From contig OU612072.1 of assembly GCA_914767715.1 (NCBI GenBank), positions 6,510,001 to 6,574,000 of the forward strand: a stretch of 64,000 nucleotides of DNA, in the 5' to 3' direction. This DNA comes from Membranipora membranacea. Lineage: Eukaryota > Bryozoa > Gymnolaemata > Cheilostomatida > Membraniporidae. The position numbers and the translations under genes are program-made. Below, one piece after another: positions 49,424-62,207 of the stretch (position 1 is its first letter; every line of letters starts with the position of its first letter). A model generated the notes under the pieces. The model was not told the DNA's origin and made no database searches. It saw only the letters and a list, made by a program, of their open reading frames with translations.

Positions 49424-50248
49424 CTGTAAAATATAACAGCAGATACAGCAGAATGGCATAATGCATTACAAGTACTTCAAATTTCAGAGATTTTGCCTAA
49501 TTTTAATATCTACATGGGTTGTAAGACGACTGGTCTCTGAATCCAGATGAACATTTTATCTTTTCTGATATCTAAAGGCAGTGGCAAAGTATGTTCATCA
49601 ACATAACAGAATTTTTTCCAGTTTTGTTGGAACTACCAGGAAATTTGAAATCTTGTGCACAGCAACTGTAAACAGAGGTTACTAACTCAAATATAATTAA
49701 AAATATACAGCGTATTTCACTTCATTCAAAGGCCAGCGGTAATAAAAAATTGTTTGAATAAGCAGTAGTCCAAATAATATTATATGAAGTTTACGGAGTT
49801 TTCTTTCCATTATCATAAAAATCCAACTTCACCTTAGGTACTCGATGAATTATCCTGTCAATACCTGGCCAATAATGGCTAAATATTTTAATTATGTGGG
49901 TGTAGTTACTATCTGTCTAGGAGCATGATGAGAAAATATGACTCCATATGCGGGATGCTTGTATTCAAGTTATCTTAAATTTGAAATACTCAAAAAACTG
50001 CCCAAACGAACAGGCTGTCTCAAAGCCAAGGGGGGAGGGAGAGACAATTACTTACTACTAGAACTGATACGATCAGAGACCACCGAAAAGGAGCAAAACT
50101 ACTCGGCTCAGTTGGACAGATCATAGCTTAGTTCACTGGTCAGAGTGAACAATATACGATTCATTTGTCTGTATTCAGAGTTGCTCCCCTGTCAATTGGA
50201 GGAAAAACAACTCCGAATATAGGCAAATGGATCAATATTGATCTAGAG

Positions 50249-51024
50249 CATGGGTGGGCAACCTTTTCTTGAAGAAGGCCACATTTTCCGCAGGCTCAAC
50301 TCAAAAGGCCGCAACATATCTTTCAGGGATTAAATTGGAACTGGACTAACAATTTTGGCACTCCCTATATTGTTAATACTCAGATTTGTGTAAAGAGTGC
50401 AGTATGTTGCAAGAACCATAAACTCAGCAGGAATATGGGTTCATCTAATCTTCTGGAGTTTTGTGACACCATTTTACCTCATGATTGGATTTTGTATGTG
50501 TCTGTATCCCTGTTTTTCATGTGTATGACAAAGGACAGGGTGGGATGGGTGCTGTAGCCCCCCCCGTCTTGTCATCATTTTCATCTTACAACGCCCACCC
50601 TCCTGATAGGGGGGGAAGTTTTTTGCAAATGGTTGTGAAATGAAATATGGAAAATTTCAGCCATGATGCAGGAGCACTTGTAACGAAGATACTTTTTTAT
50701 ACAAATCTACCTTTCGTCCAAAGTGACTGTTTTGCAAAAAATAATTGCTATTATGTTAGAGAACTTTGAAATTTTAACATCCGAAGGTCACTGTTTTGTG
50801 CTATTTCGAAAGAAAAACACCTTGAGAAAGTCGTTGGCACAAGTACCACAATTACGATGATTTTGTGTAGAGTGGCTGGGCTTTGCTACATTCATAATAG
50901 AGAAAGGCCACTATTTTGGAATATCTTGTACTTACAGAGCCAAAATTGATGTGTAATAATTTTCTTCGGCATAAGGCCACAGTTAGGCCGCACTGGCAAA
51001 AAGGCCGCAGGTTGCCCACAGGTG
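50249..51024 (+). mobile_element. Non-autonomous hAT-like element, first of a tandem pair
   Basis: A 776-bp element with ends CATGGGTGGGCAACCT and, inverted, CACCTGTGGGCAACCT. It is flanked by the 8-bp duplication ATCTAGAG (50241-50248 and 51025-51032), which fits the hAT target pattern nTCTAGAn. There is no transposase reading frame. The inside has GGCCGC-rich ends and a C-run/G-run pair. Strand is arbitrary. Confidence 0.8.
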
Positions 51025-51032
51025 ATCTAGAG

Positions 51033-51768
51033 CATGGGTGGGCAACCTTTTTCTAAAAAAATTCCACATTTTACACAGGCTCAACACAATTAGGCGCAAC
51101 ATATCTTTCAGGTATAAAATCGAAACCGGAGTAACAACTACGTACAAACTAAAACAGATTTATTTGTAAAAGCTGTGGTATGTTGCAAGGAACTTCAGGT
51201 CAACAGAAATACTAATTTAAAAAATCTTGTGAAGTTTTGTATGTGTATGGAAAAGGGCAGGGTGGGTGTGGGAGGGGTGCTGGCACCCCTCCGCAATGGG
51301 GAAGTTTTTTGCGAATGCCTGTAAAATTAGATGCAATCTGGAACATTTCAGCGATAAAGCAGGAGCATTTGTAACATGAAAACTTGTTAAAACTCATCTG
51401 CATTTCTTGTTCAAGGTGACAGATTTGCTAAAAAATTTAATTACTATGATATCAACGAAACTTTTTATTCGAATTTCCAAAGGTCACCGTTCTGAGTTAT
51501 TTTGAAAATAAAGCACTTGAAAAAGGAGTTAACACCAATACAGTTAAGATGATTATGTCTAGAAACGGCTTTGGAAGCTACATGCTTAATGGCCACTATT
51601 TTGAAATATATTGTGCCTACATACTTGAATATCAAGATTACAAAATGCGAGATGGGAATCGAAATTAATGTGTAATATATATCTTTTCAGGCATAAGGCC
51701 ACAATCAGCCCGCAAAATATTGTTCATTAGGCCGCACTGGGAAATAGGCCGCAGGTTGCCGACAGCTG
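51033..51768 (+). mobile_element. Non-autonomous hAT-like element, second of a tandem pair
   Basis: A 736-bp relative of the element just to its left, in the same orientation. It starts CATGGGTGGGCAACCT and ends with GGTTGCCGACAGCTG. It shares the middle ATCTAGAG with its neighbour and has another ATCTAGAG at 51769-51776. It is clearly diverged from the first copy inside, so the pair is not a very recent duplication. Non-coding. Confidence 0.8.
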
Positions 51769-52355
51769 ATCTAGAGGTATGCAAGACTTTTACTTCTACC
51801 CAATAGGAATTAGCGGTGTAAAATTCTAAAACCCGACAATATCTCACAAACACAACTATGTCTGAGAATTTAACCCACAGCTTTTTTTGCAGCCCGCTAG
51901 GTAATTGTTACTGAGACATAACTCATCTCATGTCATGATATATGCTGCCTGGTAACAAAAGAATTGTGGCAAGCTTTTAATGAATAGGAATATCTATGAT
52001 TGGTGTTACACGTCACAAATACAACGACTCAACAAATTATACAGGCGATTTGGTCTCGATAAAAAATTAACATAATAAGGAGATTTGAATTGCCGCTATC
52101 TGAACTTATGACAGGCCGTACATGGGCAGCTACTATAAGAGAACTGAATAATTATAGTATAGTCTGTGACAAGTTTGCATGAATGAATGAAAATAATTAA
52201 GAAATCATAGCAATAGCTGCTGTTATTTAAACTCACATGGGAGAAGTGTAAAGCAGATTACATGACAATTATTTTTTTTATAAGATAGCTCCTAGGAGCA
52301 CAGAGTTTATCAATGGGTATATCTGCCCTCTTTAGTGATTAGCCTTTAAACCTTG

Positions 52356-52575
52356 GAAGTTTCTATCAAAGCAGATGGCTTTGAACCATTGATAATACTA
52401 TTAAAGCAGATTTTAAACGCTTTGCCCAGGCACTAAGGCTTAAATGATTTGCTCAGGTATGACTGTTCTTTTAGATATAAGCCTTTGAACGATAGAAATT
52501 TCTATTTGAGCAAGTTTTAACCATCGATATTTCTATTGAAGTAGATTTTACACATTTTGCTCAGGCACTTAGGCT
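52356..52575. repeat. Imperfect two-copy tandem repeat
   Basis: Two diverged copies (about 52356-52450 and 52487-52575) share GAAGTTTCTAT/GAAATTTCTAT, AACCAT.GAT, AGCAGATTTTA and CTCAGGCACTTAGGCTT blocks. Intergenic between two TRAF-like genes. Confidence 0.5.
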
Positions 52576-52622
52576 TTATTAAGTTGCACTGATGATTGAT
52601 TGAGGATTGCACATAGACAAAA

Positions 52623-52682
52623 CATTTTTATGCAATCTCATAGACATATACAAAACTATGTCTATGGGATTGAATAAAAATG
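52623..52682. repeat. Inverted repeat, about 26-bp arms
   Basis: CATTTTTATGCAATCTCATA pairs with TATGGGATTGAATAAAAATG around an 8-base loop with one or two mismatches. It lies about 300 bp past the stop of the short RING/zinc-finger gene. Confidence 0.7.
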
Positions 52683-52992
52683 GCTAGAAAAAGCCAAAAA
52701 AACCTGTGAAGGCTGTTGCAAGTTTTCTACGTCATAGCATCACCTGCTGTTTTTCATACTACTCCCAAAGAGAAGATCAGGTATGAATCTAGTTATCTTG
52801 ACAATAATTGAGGATGGATAGGCAAAACTGTAGGTGTTTATTGTGTGCAAAAATAGGGCTCAGCTGCCACATAAGTTGTCAGAAGTCCCCTATGAGAACT
52901 GCTTCATGGGCATTGCCATAATACCACCTCAAATTTCGTTTTCGGTGGGACAAACTTACGACATATTTAAGATGATTGAAATAAGGGTAAAC

Positions 52993-55900
52993 TTACTGCG
53001 TGTTCATCTTGCCACCTGCTCTTTTGAAAGCATGTGCATCACGATAGGCATTACAGTCTCTTTGGCACCTCAGTTTATGCTCCTGTAAATTAGAAACGAC
53101 AAACATGTTTGATAAAATACCCCACATTGGTTGACACCATAGACTGTGGTTGATCCCATAGACTAAATAATTTATTATCAAGTCTATGGTTGATACCAAT
53201 CTCATCACTATCTCAATCACAATGTTTCAATGAATGCAAACTGCTACATGTTCAGACATGCTTGAACCACCAAACCATTGATTGTCAAAGAGACCTGAAT
53301 TTATGCTCTGGTTTCAGCAGAGACTATAGATGATATATATATTTGTATCCATAGTCTCTGTTTCAGCCCGTTCTTTGACCTGGGAATGTTTTCTGGGGCG
53401 GGCCGTGAGGTGACATGGCAATGGAAACAAAATGATTTTCACATATTATACGAAAATTTGAAATGATATGACAAAACCGTTTGAAAATGAGAGTATCTCT
53501 TCAGATGATGTGTTGGATAAGTTTTTGCTTGCATCTGAATATTTGGATAAAATCAATCGTAGGGCGATTTAAGTCAATCTTGAAGGTTCAGGAAAATTCG
53601 CTCAATTTAAGCGTTCAGTCCAATGAGAATAGGCCCTGGGACAGCCTCTAAATCAAAAAGATTTATAAAAAAAAAACAGTTTTCAATGTAGATATACATT
53701 GAATCGACCTAATAGTTGTGACAATGCATTGTTTATCATAATAACCTCGGTTAAATAATTAATTTTGAACTAGATAGGTTTGCAAATGAGCTGTAGGACC
53801 TTTTCACTGTCAGTCTCATAGGTAGTTTTTTATTCGATTCTCAGTACATTAAAACCAGTAGACACTTACTTCAAGTTCACCTCGTAACATTTCCCTATTA
53901 CAGTATTGACATCTCACTGGTACAAAATTACACTCCCTCTCTTCATGCATCGTCCTTTGTGACTCTGGGAACATTTTCTCGCAAAGATCTGCATCACATC
54001 TCACGGATTTGTATGCGCAACTCAGTTGGTGCTTCTGAAAAGTCAGGTGGTTTTCATGATTCAAGTCAATACCGATCAATAGCGGATGGAATTAATCAAA
54101 CCACAGATGTTTAAATATTTCAAATGCAGAGTATTTGTGAGAACTATGGCTATACCAAACATGGTTATTCCATTGATATAATAAAAAAAAGGCTTATTTA
54201 CTTAGGTCTATAGAAGCTGGTCATGCTTACCTGATAAAATACCCATGGTAAAATCAATTTTAACTAGAACAACAACGTGGTTTTTCTTATATCTTACAAC
54301 TACAGCTGCCACTCAGGGAAAAATGTGCACATCGAATTCTGTACAGCTCAAATACAACTTATACAAAATATATCATACCATCTAATGGACAAATAATTTG
54401 CGCAAAATGATTGTTAAATTCAGGGTATGAAATCGGTGGAATGTTTTTCCATGCTAATAGTTAAAAAATAATGTCATCACCACTAAGCAATTTATTTCAC
54501 TTCCTGATTTTGAAAAATTTGCTCATTAGGTGACAATGCTGAGATCGAAGTCTCATTTGGTTATCTTATACTGGTAGTTATACAGAATTTAATGGGCACA
54601 CATTTCCCTGAGTGACAGCGGTAGTTTAATCATAGTGCCAGCTGAGAAAGGGTGAGAAATCGAGGTTTCAGAAATATGTGCTGAGATTGACCTGAGAACA
54701 AACAGACTCTTATGCAGTTAAAACATCTGAATCACTAAAATTTGAAATTTTCCTTTTGTGAATGAAGATTGATGAATGACTAGCATTGATTTTATTCAAC
54801 CCTTAAATTGCCCACATCCCTTGAAACACATCCATTCTCAATGAGGCAACGTAAGCCTATGATTCAGCAGTTTATTCCCTATAACCCACATGTAGTTCTT
54901 TCCATTTAGGATATTCACAGCATCCGAATTCCTTGTTACTGCAGAAGCATTTTTCTCCGAGTAGCTGACGATGTATGGCAGAGTCAGGCATGATCTCTGT
55001 CCGCCTGAGTCCTCCCTCTCTCTGACATGGCTCTTCTTCATCTTCCATATCATCATGTGGTAGAGGGCATGTTATGTTCAACTCATCCCCGAATCTGTCT
55101 TCTATGCACTTTTTACAAACTCTGTAAAATTTCCATGAATGATTAAATGACACAGAGTGCAAGAACCCTTCTCATTTTCTAATAAAACAATTTATCTTCC
55201 TAAACCTAATGCAGCATAGCCCAATTCTCACATGTGAATCTATCAGCAACGATACACTACAATAAGGCCATGTTTTAATTAAAGCCGTAAGTTCATATTT
55301 AGTAATCCATGTTTTCATATTCTTGAAGTTGATATGGTACTATGAATTTTATCCTAACAAGCAACAGCTGGTGTAGAGTAGTTTGGAATATTCCTTCTCA
55401 GCTCCAATAGCTATGCACTTATCCTTTATTATGAAAGAAATTTCTTCAGTTGTAACTAAGTTATAAAATAATTCATACATATATACCTTTGTCCACAGGT
55501 AGTCTGATGAGGCTGTAATAGGACATCTTTACAGAGAGCACAGCCGTATATCTCCTTCAGCTTCTCATGTCTCAGAAAGTGTGGACGCCTATTAAAATCG
55601 CCAGGTGTTGATGACGTTAGACTGGCAACATAACAAACCTCATTTAAACTATCAAAATTTTTCAGCCTGCGAAAACTTGATAGGAAATTGTTTAGATTAT
55701 CAAATAATATAACACAATAAAAAAGAGCTCACTGCTTAATCCCAGTCCCGATTCGTTATGGATATCATGCGAAGGCAGAAAATTTCCATACATCAAACCT
55801 TTGGGCAAAAACTCTTTTTCCACAATCCTCCAATGCTTACTCTTAAGGGTTGTGTCAAATTTGCATGGTAAAAGAACTCATTGCTCTGGAATATAGACAG

Positions 55901-56777
55901 TTTTCTGAGCTCTTATTTATGCCTCAATTCGGAGTTGTCCTCTCTCCAGTTTGGTACTTTTAACCCACGCCGCATAGGAAAAACCTGCTGAAAGAGGGTT
56001 ATCTTGAAAACCGCTTATGTAAGGATAAAAATGAGTTTTGATTCAGAGTCTGCACCATTGAAAACCCTGTGAGACAGGGTTTCCAAATCATTGGAGGCTT
56101 GAATGTTGATAAATCTTAATTTTAGTGACGAAACTTATGAAAAATTCTGCCAAATTGTCCGTAAAACAGGCAGGAAATGCTATAATTGACTATCTAAATA
56201 CTAAAATTATACTATCTTAATACTAAAATACTAAATACTAAAATTATTTTCCAAACTATTACCATATGAGTTTTCAATGCTGCAGATTCTGATTCAAAAA
56301 TATTTTTTATCCTATTATAAGCGATTATCAAGATAACCCTCTTTTCAGCACGTTTTTCCTATGCGGCGTAGGTTAAAAGTACCAAACTGGAGAGATGACA
56401 ACTCCGAGTTGAGGCCTAAATCAGAGCTCAGAAAACTGTCTATTGATGGTGGAAAGAGGAGCTCCCACAAGGGAAGGTAACTCTCATTCTCTACAGTATT
56501 ATGTCTAACTCTACCGGGTGTGCAATACAAGAAACAAGCACATCCGGGAGACTGTGACATCATAATGCAGGTAATGAGAGTATAACATGCTTGGGTAGCC
56601 TTTAAGCCACGACAATCGTCTTCATCAAATTGAAGCAAAATCATGTATCAAATAACAAAAAATTTAATAATAATTATAATCTATAGCAAACCAAGCTCTA
56701 GGTTTTTAGTGAACCAACCTGGTATTTTGGAGTATAGACCGATCTATGTCCATCGACGAAGGTCCTCCTTCAGCCAT
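52993..56777 (-). CDS. Short RING-like plus TRAF zinc-finger protein, complete
   Basis: Five exons: 56719-56777, 55487-55621, 54890-55121, 53870-54034, 52993-53082. The start ATG has A at -3 and G at +4 (MAEGGPSSMDIDRS). The RING-like half-domain is CALCKDVLLQPHQTTCGQ, then RVCKKC in the next exon, with Gln near the place of the canonical His. TRAF zinc fingers follow (CFCSNKEFGCC; HQLSCAYKSVRCDADLC; MFPESQR; VPVRCQYC). Exon 4 is close to exon 4 of the tandem array. The last exon (EHKLRCQRDCNAY ... KMNTQ) ends in TAA, giving about 226 residues. The same spot contains GTAAGT, so splicing onward is possible, but no further exon was recognised before the next gene. An AATAAA (minus strand) lies near 52835. 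A long-armed transposon sits in intron 1. Confidence 0.75.
53126..53357. repeat. Two hairpins between exons 4 and 5 of the short RING/zinc-finger gene
   Basis: ATTGGTTGACACCATAGACT faces AGTCTATGGTTGATACCAAT (53126-53200). GAGACTATAGAT faces ATCCATAGTCTC (about 53324-53355). Both share the CATAGACT/CATAGTCT core, suggesting remnants of one inverted-repeat family. Confidence 0.5.
55896..56440 (+). mobile_element. Long-armed inverted-repeat element with TA flanks
   Basis: Two arms of about 170 bp (to about 56066 and from about 56269) are inverted copies of each other, around a 200-bp AT-rich centre with ACTAAAATACT-type repeats. The ends read GACAGTTTTCTGAGCTC and its complement, each next to TA, which suggests a Tc1/mariner-type miniature element. 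It sits in intron 1 of the short RING/zinc-finger gene. No coding capacity. Confidence 0.7.
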
Positions 56778-57827
56778 TATTATTGTTTTCTTTCCTGACA
56801 CCTGAGGTTTTATTTATCTGAAACAGGAATTGCAATGAAGCAATTTGGATAGCAATTTGGACAACATTCCTGTGCGAGTAGCCTCTTTATGAATTTAGTA
56901 TATTGATTGAGCCAATGACAGCCTTTGTAATTGATATCCACAAAATGTCGATGGAATGTCGACTACATCATACCTAAACACCTTAACGCCTATACCTGAT
57001 GAGATTGCTGAATCGCATGGGGATGGATCCTTAAAACTTTCTATGTAGTTAACATAAAGTCTGTTATTGCCTGTGCCTGCCCTGCTTGGCTTAAAATGAA
57101 TACACATTGATAAACTATTTTTGAGTTTATAAATAACAGGTGTACAATAGGGAGGAGGGATCATTATATAATTGGAAGGATTACAAGGGGCTACAGATGT
57201 TTAGAGTTAATCAAACAATTTAAAACTGAAACATGTGAGCCATCATTCACCAAATTATCAATCAGACTAATTAAGATGATGTTCCTCAATAATACATTGT
57301 TGTTGTACTCAAGGCAAGGAGTACTTATACTCTTCTTGCTCACCAGTGACTAATTATATATCCATTTTTTTCCAAATAGGGCTGGAATACTGACAAACTG
57401 CTGCTTCAGGGCCATAGTTTAGAAAACATAGTAGGAGAGGCAAAAGTCCGAGGCAAGTCAGAAGCATCATCAGTAAACTCCTTCCCGAGCAATTTGAGGC
57501 ATATAAAGAACAAATGGAAGTCCTAAATAATAAGCTGATTCCGACATGGAATATTCAATTATAGCATTTTTAGTCCACTCTATTGAGCTTTCCAGGGGAG
57601 GCAGTGCCTCCCCGCGTCCCCTAGAACTACGGGTCTGTGCTTTGCTTCTAATTTTAAATTCATTTTCTCCCAGAATCAATCATTTTCAAGTCAAAAGCTG
57701 ATACCGGTGAATAAGATGTGATAGCAATCTGAATTTTGATATAAGCCAAATATCTATCTCATTAATATTTGACAGTGAAAAAGTGATTATATTATAATTA
57801 AGGTAGGCTATATATATAACATCCTAA

Positions 57828-58326
57828 AAGGCCTCTATTTGCAGGCAAAATGAAGGGTGGTGATAAAATATCTCAGTGATATATCTTTCAAGCTTGAATT
57901 TGGAGCAGGTGTAACAATTTTGGCAATTCTTTTCTATAAATTATAAACTGTAATAATATTATTTTGGTAGAAATATCATCTTAACAAAATTACTGGTTTA
58001 TCGAATCTTCTGATGTTTTGTGGTGTCATATTTCTCATGATTTGATTTGGTTGTGTATACATGATCATTCCCCTGTGTATCACATGTATGGCATAGGGCA
58101 GGGTGGGTGCGGGAGGGGTGCTGTAGCGCCCTCCCGCAAGGAGAAATTTTTGTGAGATAAGAGGTAGTCTGGAAAATTTCAGCCAAAATGCAGCAACACT
58201 CTTGTAACATGTTGATACAATTTTGCCTTTCTTGTTCAAAATGACAGTTTTGCAAAAATAATAATTAATATAGTATTATACAACTTTGTGATTTCAACAT
58301 CCAGAGGCCACTGTTGCCCACAGCTG
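57828..58326 (+). mobile_element. Third, shortened copy of the hAT-like element
   Basis: Similar to the inside of the 50.2-51.8 kb pair (ATATCTTTCA, AACAATTTTGGCA, CAGGGTGGGTGCGGGAGG). It ends GTTGCCCACAGCTG, followed by GTCTAGAT, which fits nTCTAGAn. The left terminus is lost and there is an internal deletion near the right end. Confidence 0.65.
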
Positions 58327-59385
58327 GTCTAGATCATTCTCCCCAATTTTTTTTTATCACTTTAATGGATTAACCAAATTTGCCTGCAAAAAGAGGTAGC
58401 CAACTTTTTTCCTATGTTATAAATATTATAAAATAAATTTGTACTCTCTTTTAAATCTCGATTCGCAATAAAAAGATTTTTAACAAACTGTGAGACTTGT
58501 CTGCTCTTGAATTGTATAGTGACCTGGGGCTGTGACATCATACGGCAGGACACTGTACTAATAGGAGCTCTCTTATATCTAGGACTCCAAGGTGTGTGGT
58601 TGGATGATTATCACTCTTGCGGGCATTCTATGTGTATAACAATATATGTGCTAACCTTACACAAACTAAATAAAGTACTACAATAGTATAAATCCATGTG
58701 ATCAGTCAGAGTGGTTTTCCCCAATCCCGGATACCCGTCAGCATCGATCAACAAAATGAAACTGTTCATTAGTTTAGTTAGATCAGGGAGAATGGTTCCT
58801 GGTTAGATTAGAAAATCTAGAAAACTGAACACTATTCCTTCAACACATAATATCTTTTGATTGACAAGCAAAGTAATCGTTTGACTGTTCTACATTGTTA
58901 GAACAGCCAGTTCAAGAGTAATAAGTCCAGGAGTATTCAAGTCCAACCTTATCAAGCACTACTACTTTCTTTGACAAATAAATAAGAACAGTATCACATC
59001 ACTGCTGAATCATTTACAACTGAAGAGTGAAGTGGATAAAGTTTGGAAAATCCCAGCCGCCCCACCTGTAACTGATGAGTAATAACTGATACATCACACA
59101 CATATATATATATTCGTAGAGTCGGTCGGCATAAATAAAACATGACAAAACACAAAGAGAGTCGACACCCCTTTTTGTGTTGTGTAAGCAATGAACTAAG
59201 GGTTTAGTTCATTGGTGTAAGTTATGAGTGTTGAGAATGAAATATGTCTGTTTATATATATTATAAAGTACTAAAGGCCTATAGTCAAGGCCATGGTCTG
59301 AATGATCAAACTCAAAACCAAAACCAAAATCAGTTAGCTGAAATTGATCTCTTCACGGTTAATTTGAACAGATCAATGTGTCATA

Positions 59386-59505
59386 TACATAGACATCCAA
59401 AAAGTGATGTGCCTGTCAGAAATCAAAATGTATTATGTCTAGTTAGGGTTTTTCCTTTGCTTGGATTTTCCAATGGAAATTCCACTTTTGATGGGAAATC
59501 CACAA
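59386..59505 (+). repeat. Dispersed repeat, copy 2
   Basis: Diverged relative of 43925-44065. Both sit to the left of a copy of the 44.3/61.7-kb duplicated segment, at different distances. Confidence 0.5.
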
Positions 59506-60365
59506 ATGCCAAATGCAAATGTCGTGATAGGCAACTCCTCACACATCACAGAACAAAGTTGCAGCAACGAAGAGCAATGAAGCAATGAAGAGGGAGTTCA
59601 TTGGTTGCAGAGAACGGAGGGTTATTCCTAATCCTATTCAAAATCTACATCAAACTTGGATATATATGTATGGTTGGATTGGAGGATATTGTATCGCTAT
59701 ATTGTATAGCTTTTTGTTGAAATTTAATGGCTACCAGTTTTATTTTTGTGTTTGATTGTACCCTGAAACGACAATACTATCGGTAATTAGTTCGGTGAAA
59801 TGTGCATAAAAATGGTAAACAATAAGGATTAATAAGGTGGCATGAGTCATGTTGTTATGTCACTTTCAGGTTAAAATGTTAAAACTATACGGCAAAGTAA
59901 ACATGATGCCTCATAAAATTCAATGTAGAATTAGAAAGGCATTTACGTATCAGAATGATGCAAGATTTAAGCAGCGTGTTAATTTGTTTATTGATAGCGA
60001 GGAAACTCACCATAGATAGAAAAACCCTTGAATAGCTATAGTAATAGTGATAGTAATAGTATTAGTCTGTTCCAGTGATAAAAGGCTATAGTAGTAGTGT
60101 ATTAAGTATAGTGAAGTTCAGATAATAGATAATGCAAAAGGCATGTAATGTACAGCCTCTGCATGTTTACTTGTAGGAAGCTACTGCATTACTGATGATA
60201 AAAGTTTGTTGGAGAAAGGATGAACGACTCCAAAATATCATACTAACACAGATCCATCATCACAAACAACAAGCAACAACATTGAATACATGGTCACTAA
60301 ATGAACGATAAAAGATAAAGCGAAATTGTTTGCTCATGCATCAAGGCAATGAACTACCACTCTTA

Positions 60366-60395
60366 GCCTGTCTTGTCAAGCTTGTCAAGACAGGC
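60366..60395. repeat. 30-bp near-perfect palindrome
   Basis: GCCTGTCTTGTCAAG followed by CTTGTCAAGACAGGC, one mismatch pair, in otherwise plain intergenic DNA. Confidence 0.7.
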
Positions 60396-61499
60396 ATCCC
60401 ACTCCCTGCTCCCTAAGAGATAGGGTTTATTACTCACATGGGCGATCAGAGCTCAATGCTCACTTGGCCTACAAAATGTTGCAGAAAAGCTGATGAATCA
60501 TTACATTAATTTGTGTTAATTTGAAACTATGTCCATTGGGAGGCTCATCTCAGGGAGTTATTAAACAATTTGCGTTGCAGGATCTCAAGCTTTAATGTCA
60601 TGAGATAACAGTCTAAATGTCCTTTATAACACAAATATTATAATAGTGCATGGGACTAATTGCCTAAAATGTAGGCATATAAATATATAAGTTGGGAAAA
60701 TTGGATTTGATTTTCGTATCCTAACCATACCGTATTAGGTACATAGGCCAAATTCAAAGTGTATACTCTACTCCTCATATCTTACAGGCATATTTATTCA
60801 AAACAGTGATAAATTTTAAAAACGAGCTCCAATCGTTTCTTGTCAGTGCTTTATGATGTTACCATAAGAGTCAAAGCTGCTTAAGTAGGGTGGTAAGTCA
60901 TGATGTGAATGATAATAGAATATTTCAGTTATTCTCTGAATCAGTGACAACAATCAGAAGACTCATAGGCAAGCGTAATTTCATCATCATCAACTTCATT
61001 GTGCCTAGGCTATATAAGAAGATAGTGCTAGTGCGAGCCAATCGTACTTAACTTAGAAAATACAGAGTTTCAGTATGCATATCATTATCACCTTCCTCAC
61101 CTTATCCGTAGCTCACAAAATTCTATCTGTGTTTGCCCATATAATTCTCCCATCTTTATTTCCTCAGAGAATCCCCATCCCTGCATGTCCTCCTCCCACA
61201 GTGTGTTATTTTGCCTTTTCCTCTCTCACTATAACCCTGCGCTCTCATTTCACCCTTAATTTTATAGATCCTCCCCTCTACCCCGACCGTATGAACATGT
61301 CAAAACCATTGTAGCCCTTGTTTTGGCCTGGTCTGACCCATTCCTTCCTGCTAGCCTTAAGGGTCATCAATCATGCTTAAGTTCAGTTACAGTAAAAGAT
61401 CCACAGGATACATGTTGGCTCCAGCCCTTTGTCGCTTCAACAGTAAAAAGGTAACAGGTGTGGTAGTGAGCAATCCACGGGCTAAACTTAAATGAAGAA

Positions 61500-61700
61500 C
61501 TAGCATATACAGCACATGAATTTTTTTTTGAGTCTTACCACGCTGTATATAATCGGTGCATGAAATCACGCTGCCTCCGTATGTTTGCAGCAGGAACTGA
61601 CAATCCCCTCTTCAAGTTAGACTGCCTACCATCAGGTCGATACAGGAATTGCGAACTAGAGTGGGCCTTCGTAGCAACTGCTACCGAGCAAAGGCTATAG
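61500..61700 (+). mobile_element. Possible LINE 3' fragment
   Basis: One plus-strand frame reads NPLFKLDCLPSGRYRN and ends in a stop after ATEQRL. The LPSGRYR string resembles the extreme C-terminus of many LINE reverse transcriptases. No upstream reverse transcriptase motifs were seen, so this is tentative. Confidence 0.3.
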
Positions 61701-62207
61701 TATAGAGTATATGAACTCTGTGATATGAGTAATATTGTTTTTTATATTTTTATTTTTATCTATGTAACATCAGCAATTTTACATTGACTCAACTTTTAGC
61801 TCTGTCAAAACACCATATTTCTCTTTTCAGAGACTGTAATAAACTCTCACCCTATAAAAATAGAAATACCTTTGAAAATACCATATATTATCAAAAAATA
61901 TTATAAAATAATAAAATAACAAGTTTTTTTGTTGTTTCTTGTTTTGGTGGTGTGTAAGTGCTCAGACATCAGTGAGTGCGAGTCTTTGAAATTACATTGT
62001 CAAATGGCACGGTTGATATGGTCACAATAATGTCTTATTCAAACAATAATCTTTGTGCCGTCAAATAAACTTTTAAAGTATTTTTGAAAGAATTACTAAA
62101 AGTTAACTTCCAAAGCTCATTATAATTATATAACTGAGCATTCGGGATTAGAATTGCAAATTCAATTTTATGCTTTTAATGCATTGTGCTTGATATGATA
62201 TTTCTTC

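Larger units (their letters stand above)
58330..61730. other. Intergenic region, no gene recognised
   Basis: AT-rich, with one dispersed repeat, one palindrome and a possible LINE tail. Hairpins of the type GCAATGAACTA/TAGTTCATTGG occur near 59187 and again near 48290. A plus-strand frame at 59244-59588 (114 codons) has no recognisable domain. Confidence 0.5.

Noticed and set aside
50040-50123. Candidate first exon of the 44.8-49.4 kb gene (ATG with a GTAAGT donor)
   Set aside because: The reading phase does not fit exon 2 at 49423; joining would give an immediate stop.
52741-52754. Alternative candidate first exon (MKNS, phase 2) for the 44.8-49.4 kb gene
   Set aside because: Phase fits but it is only 14 bases with a weak donor, 3.3 kb away; too little support.
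59244-59588. 114-codon plus-strand frame
   Set aside because: No domain, low-complexity QNQNQN start, and the similar stretch at 43.9 kb matches as a DNA repeat rather than as a protein.
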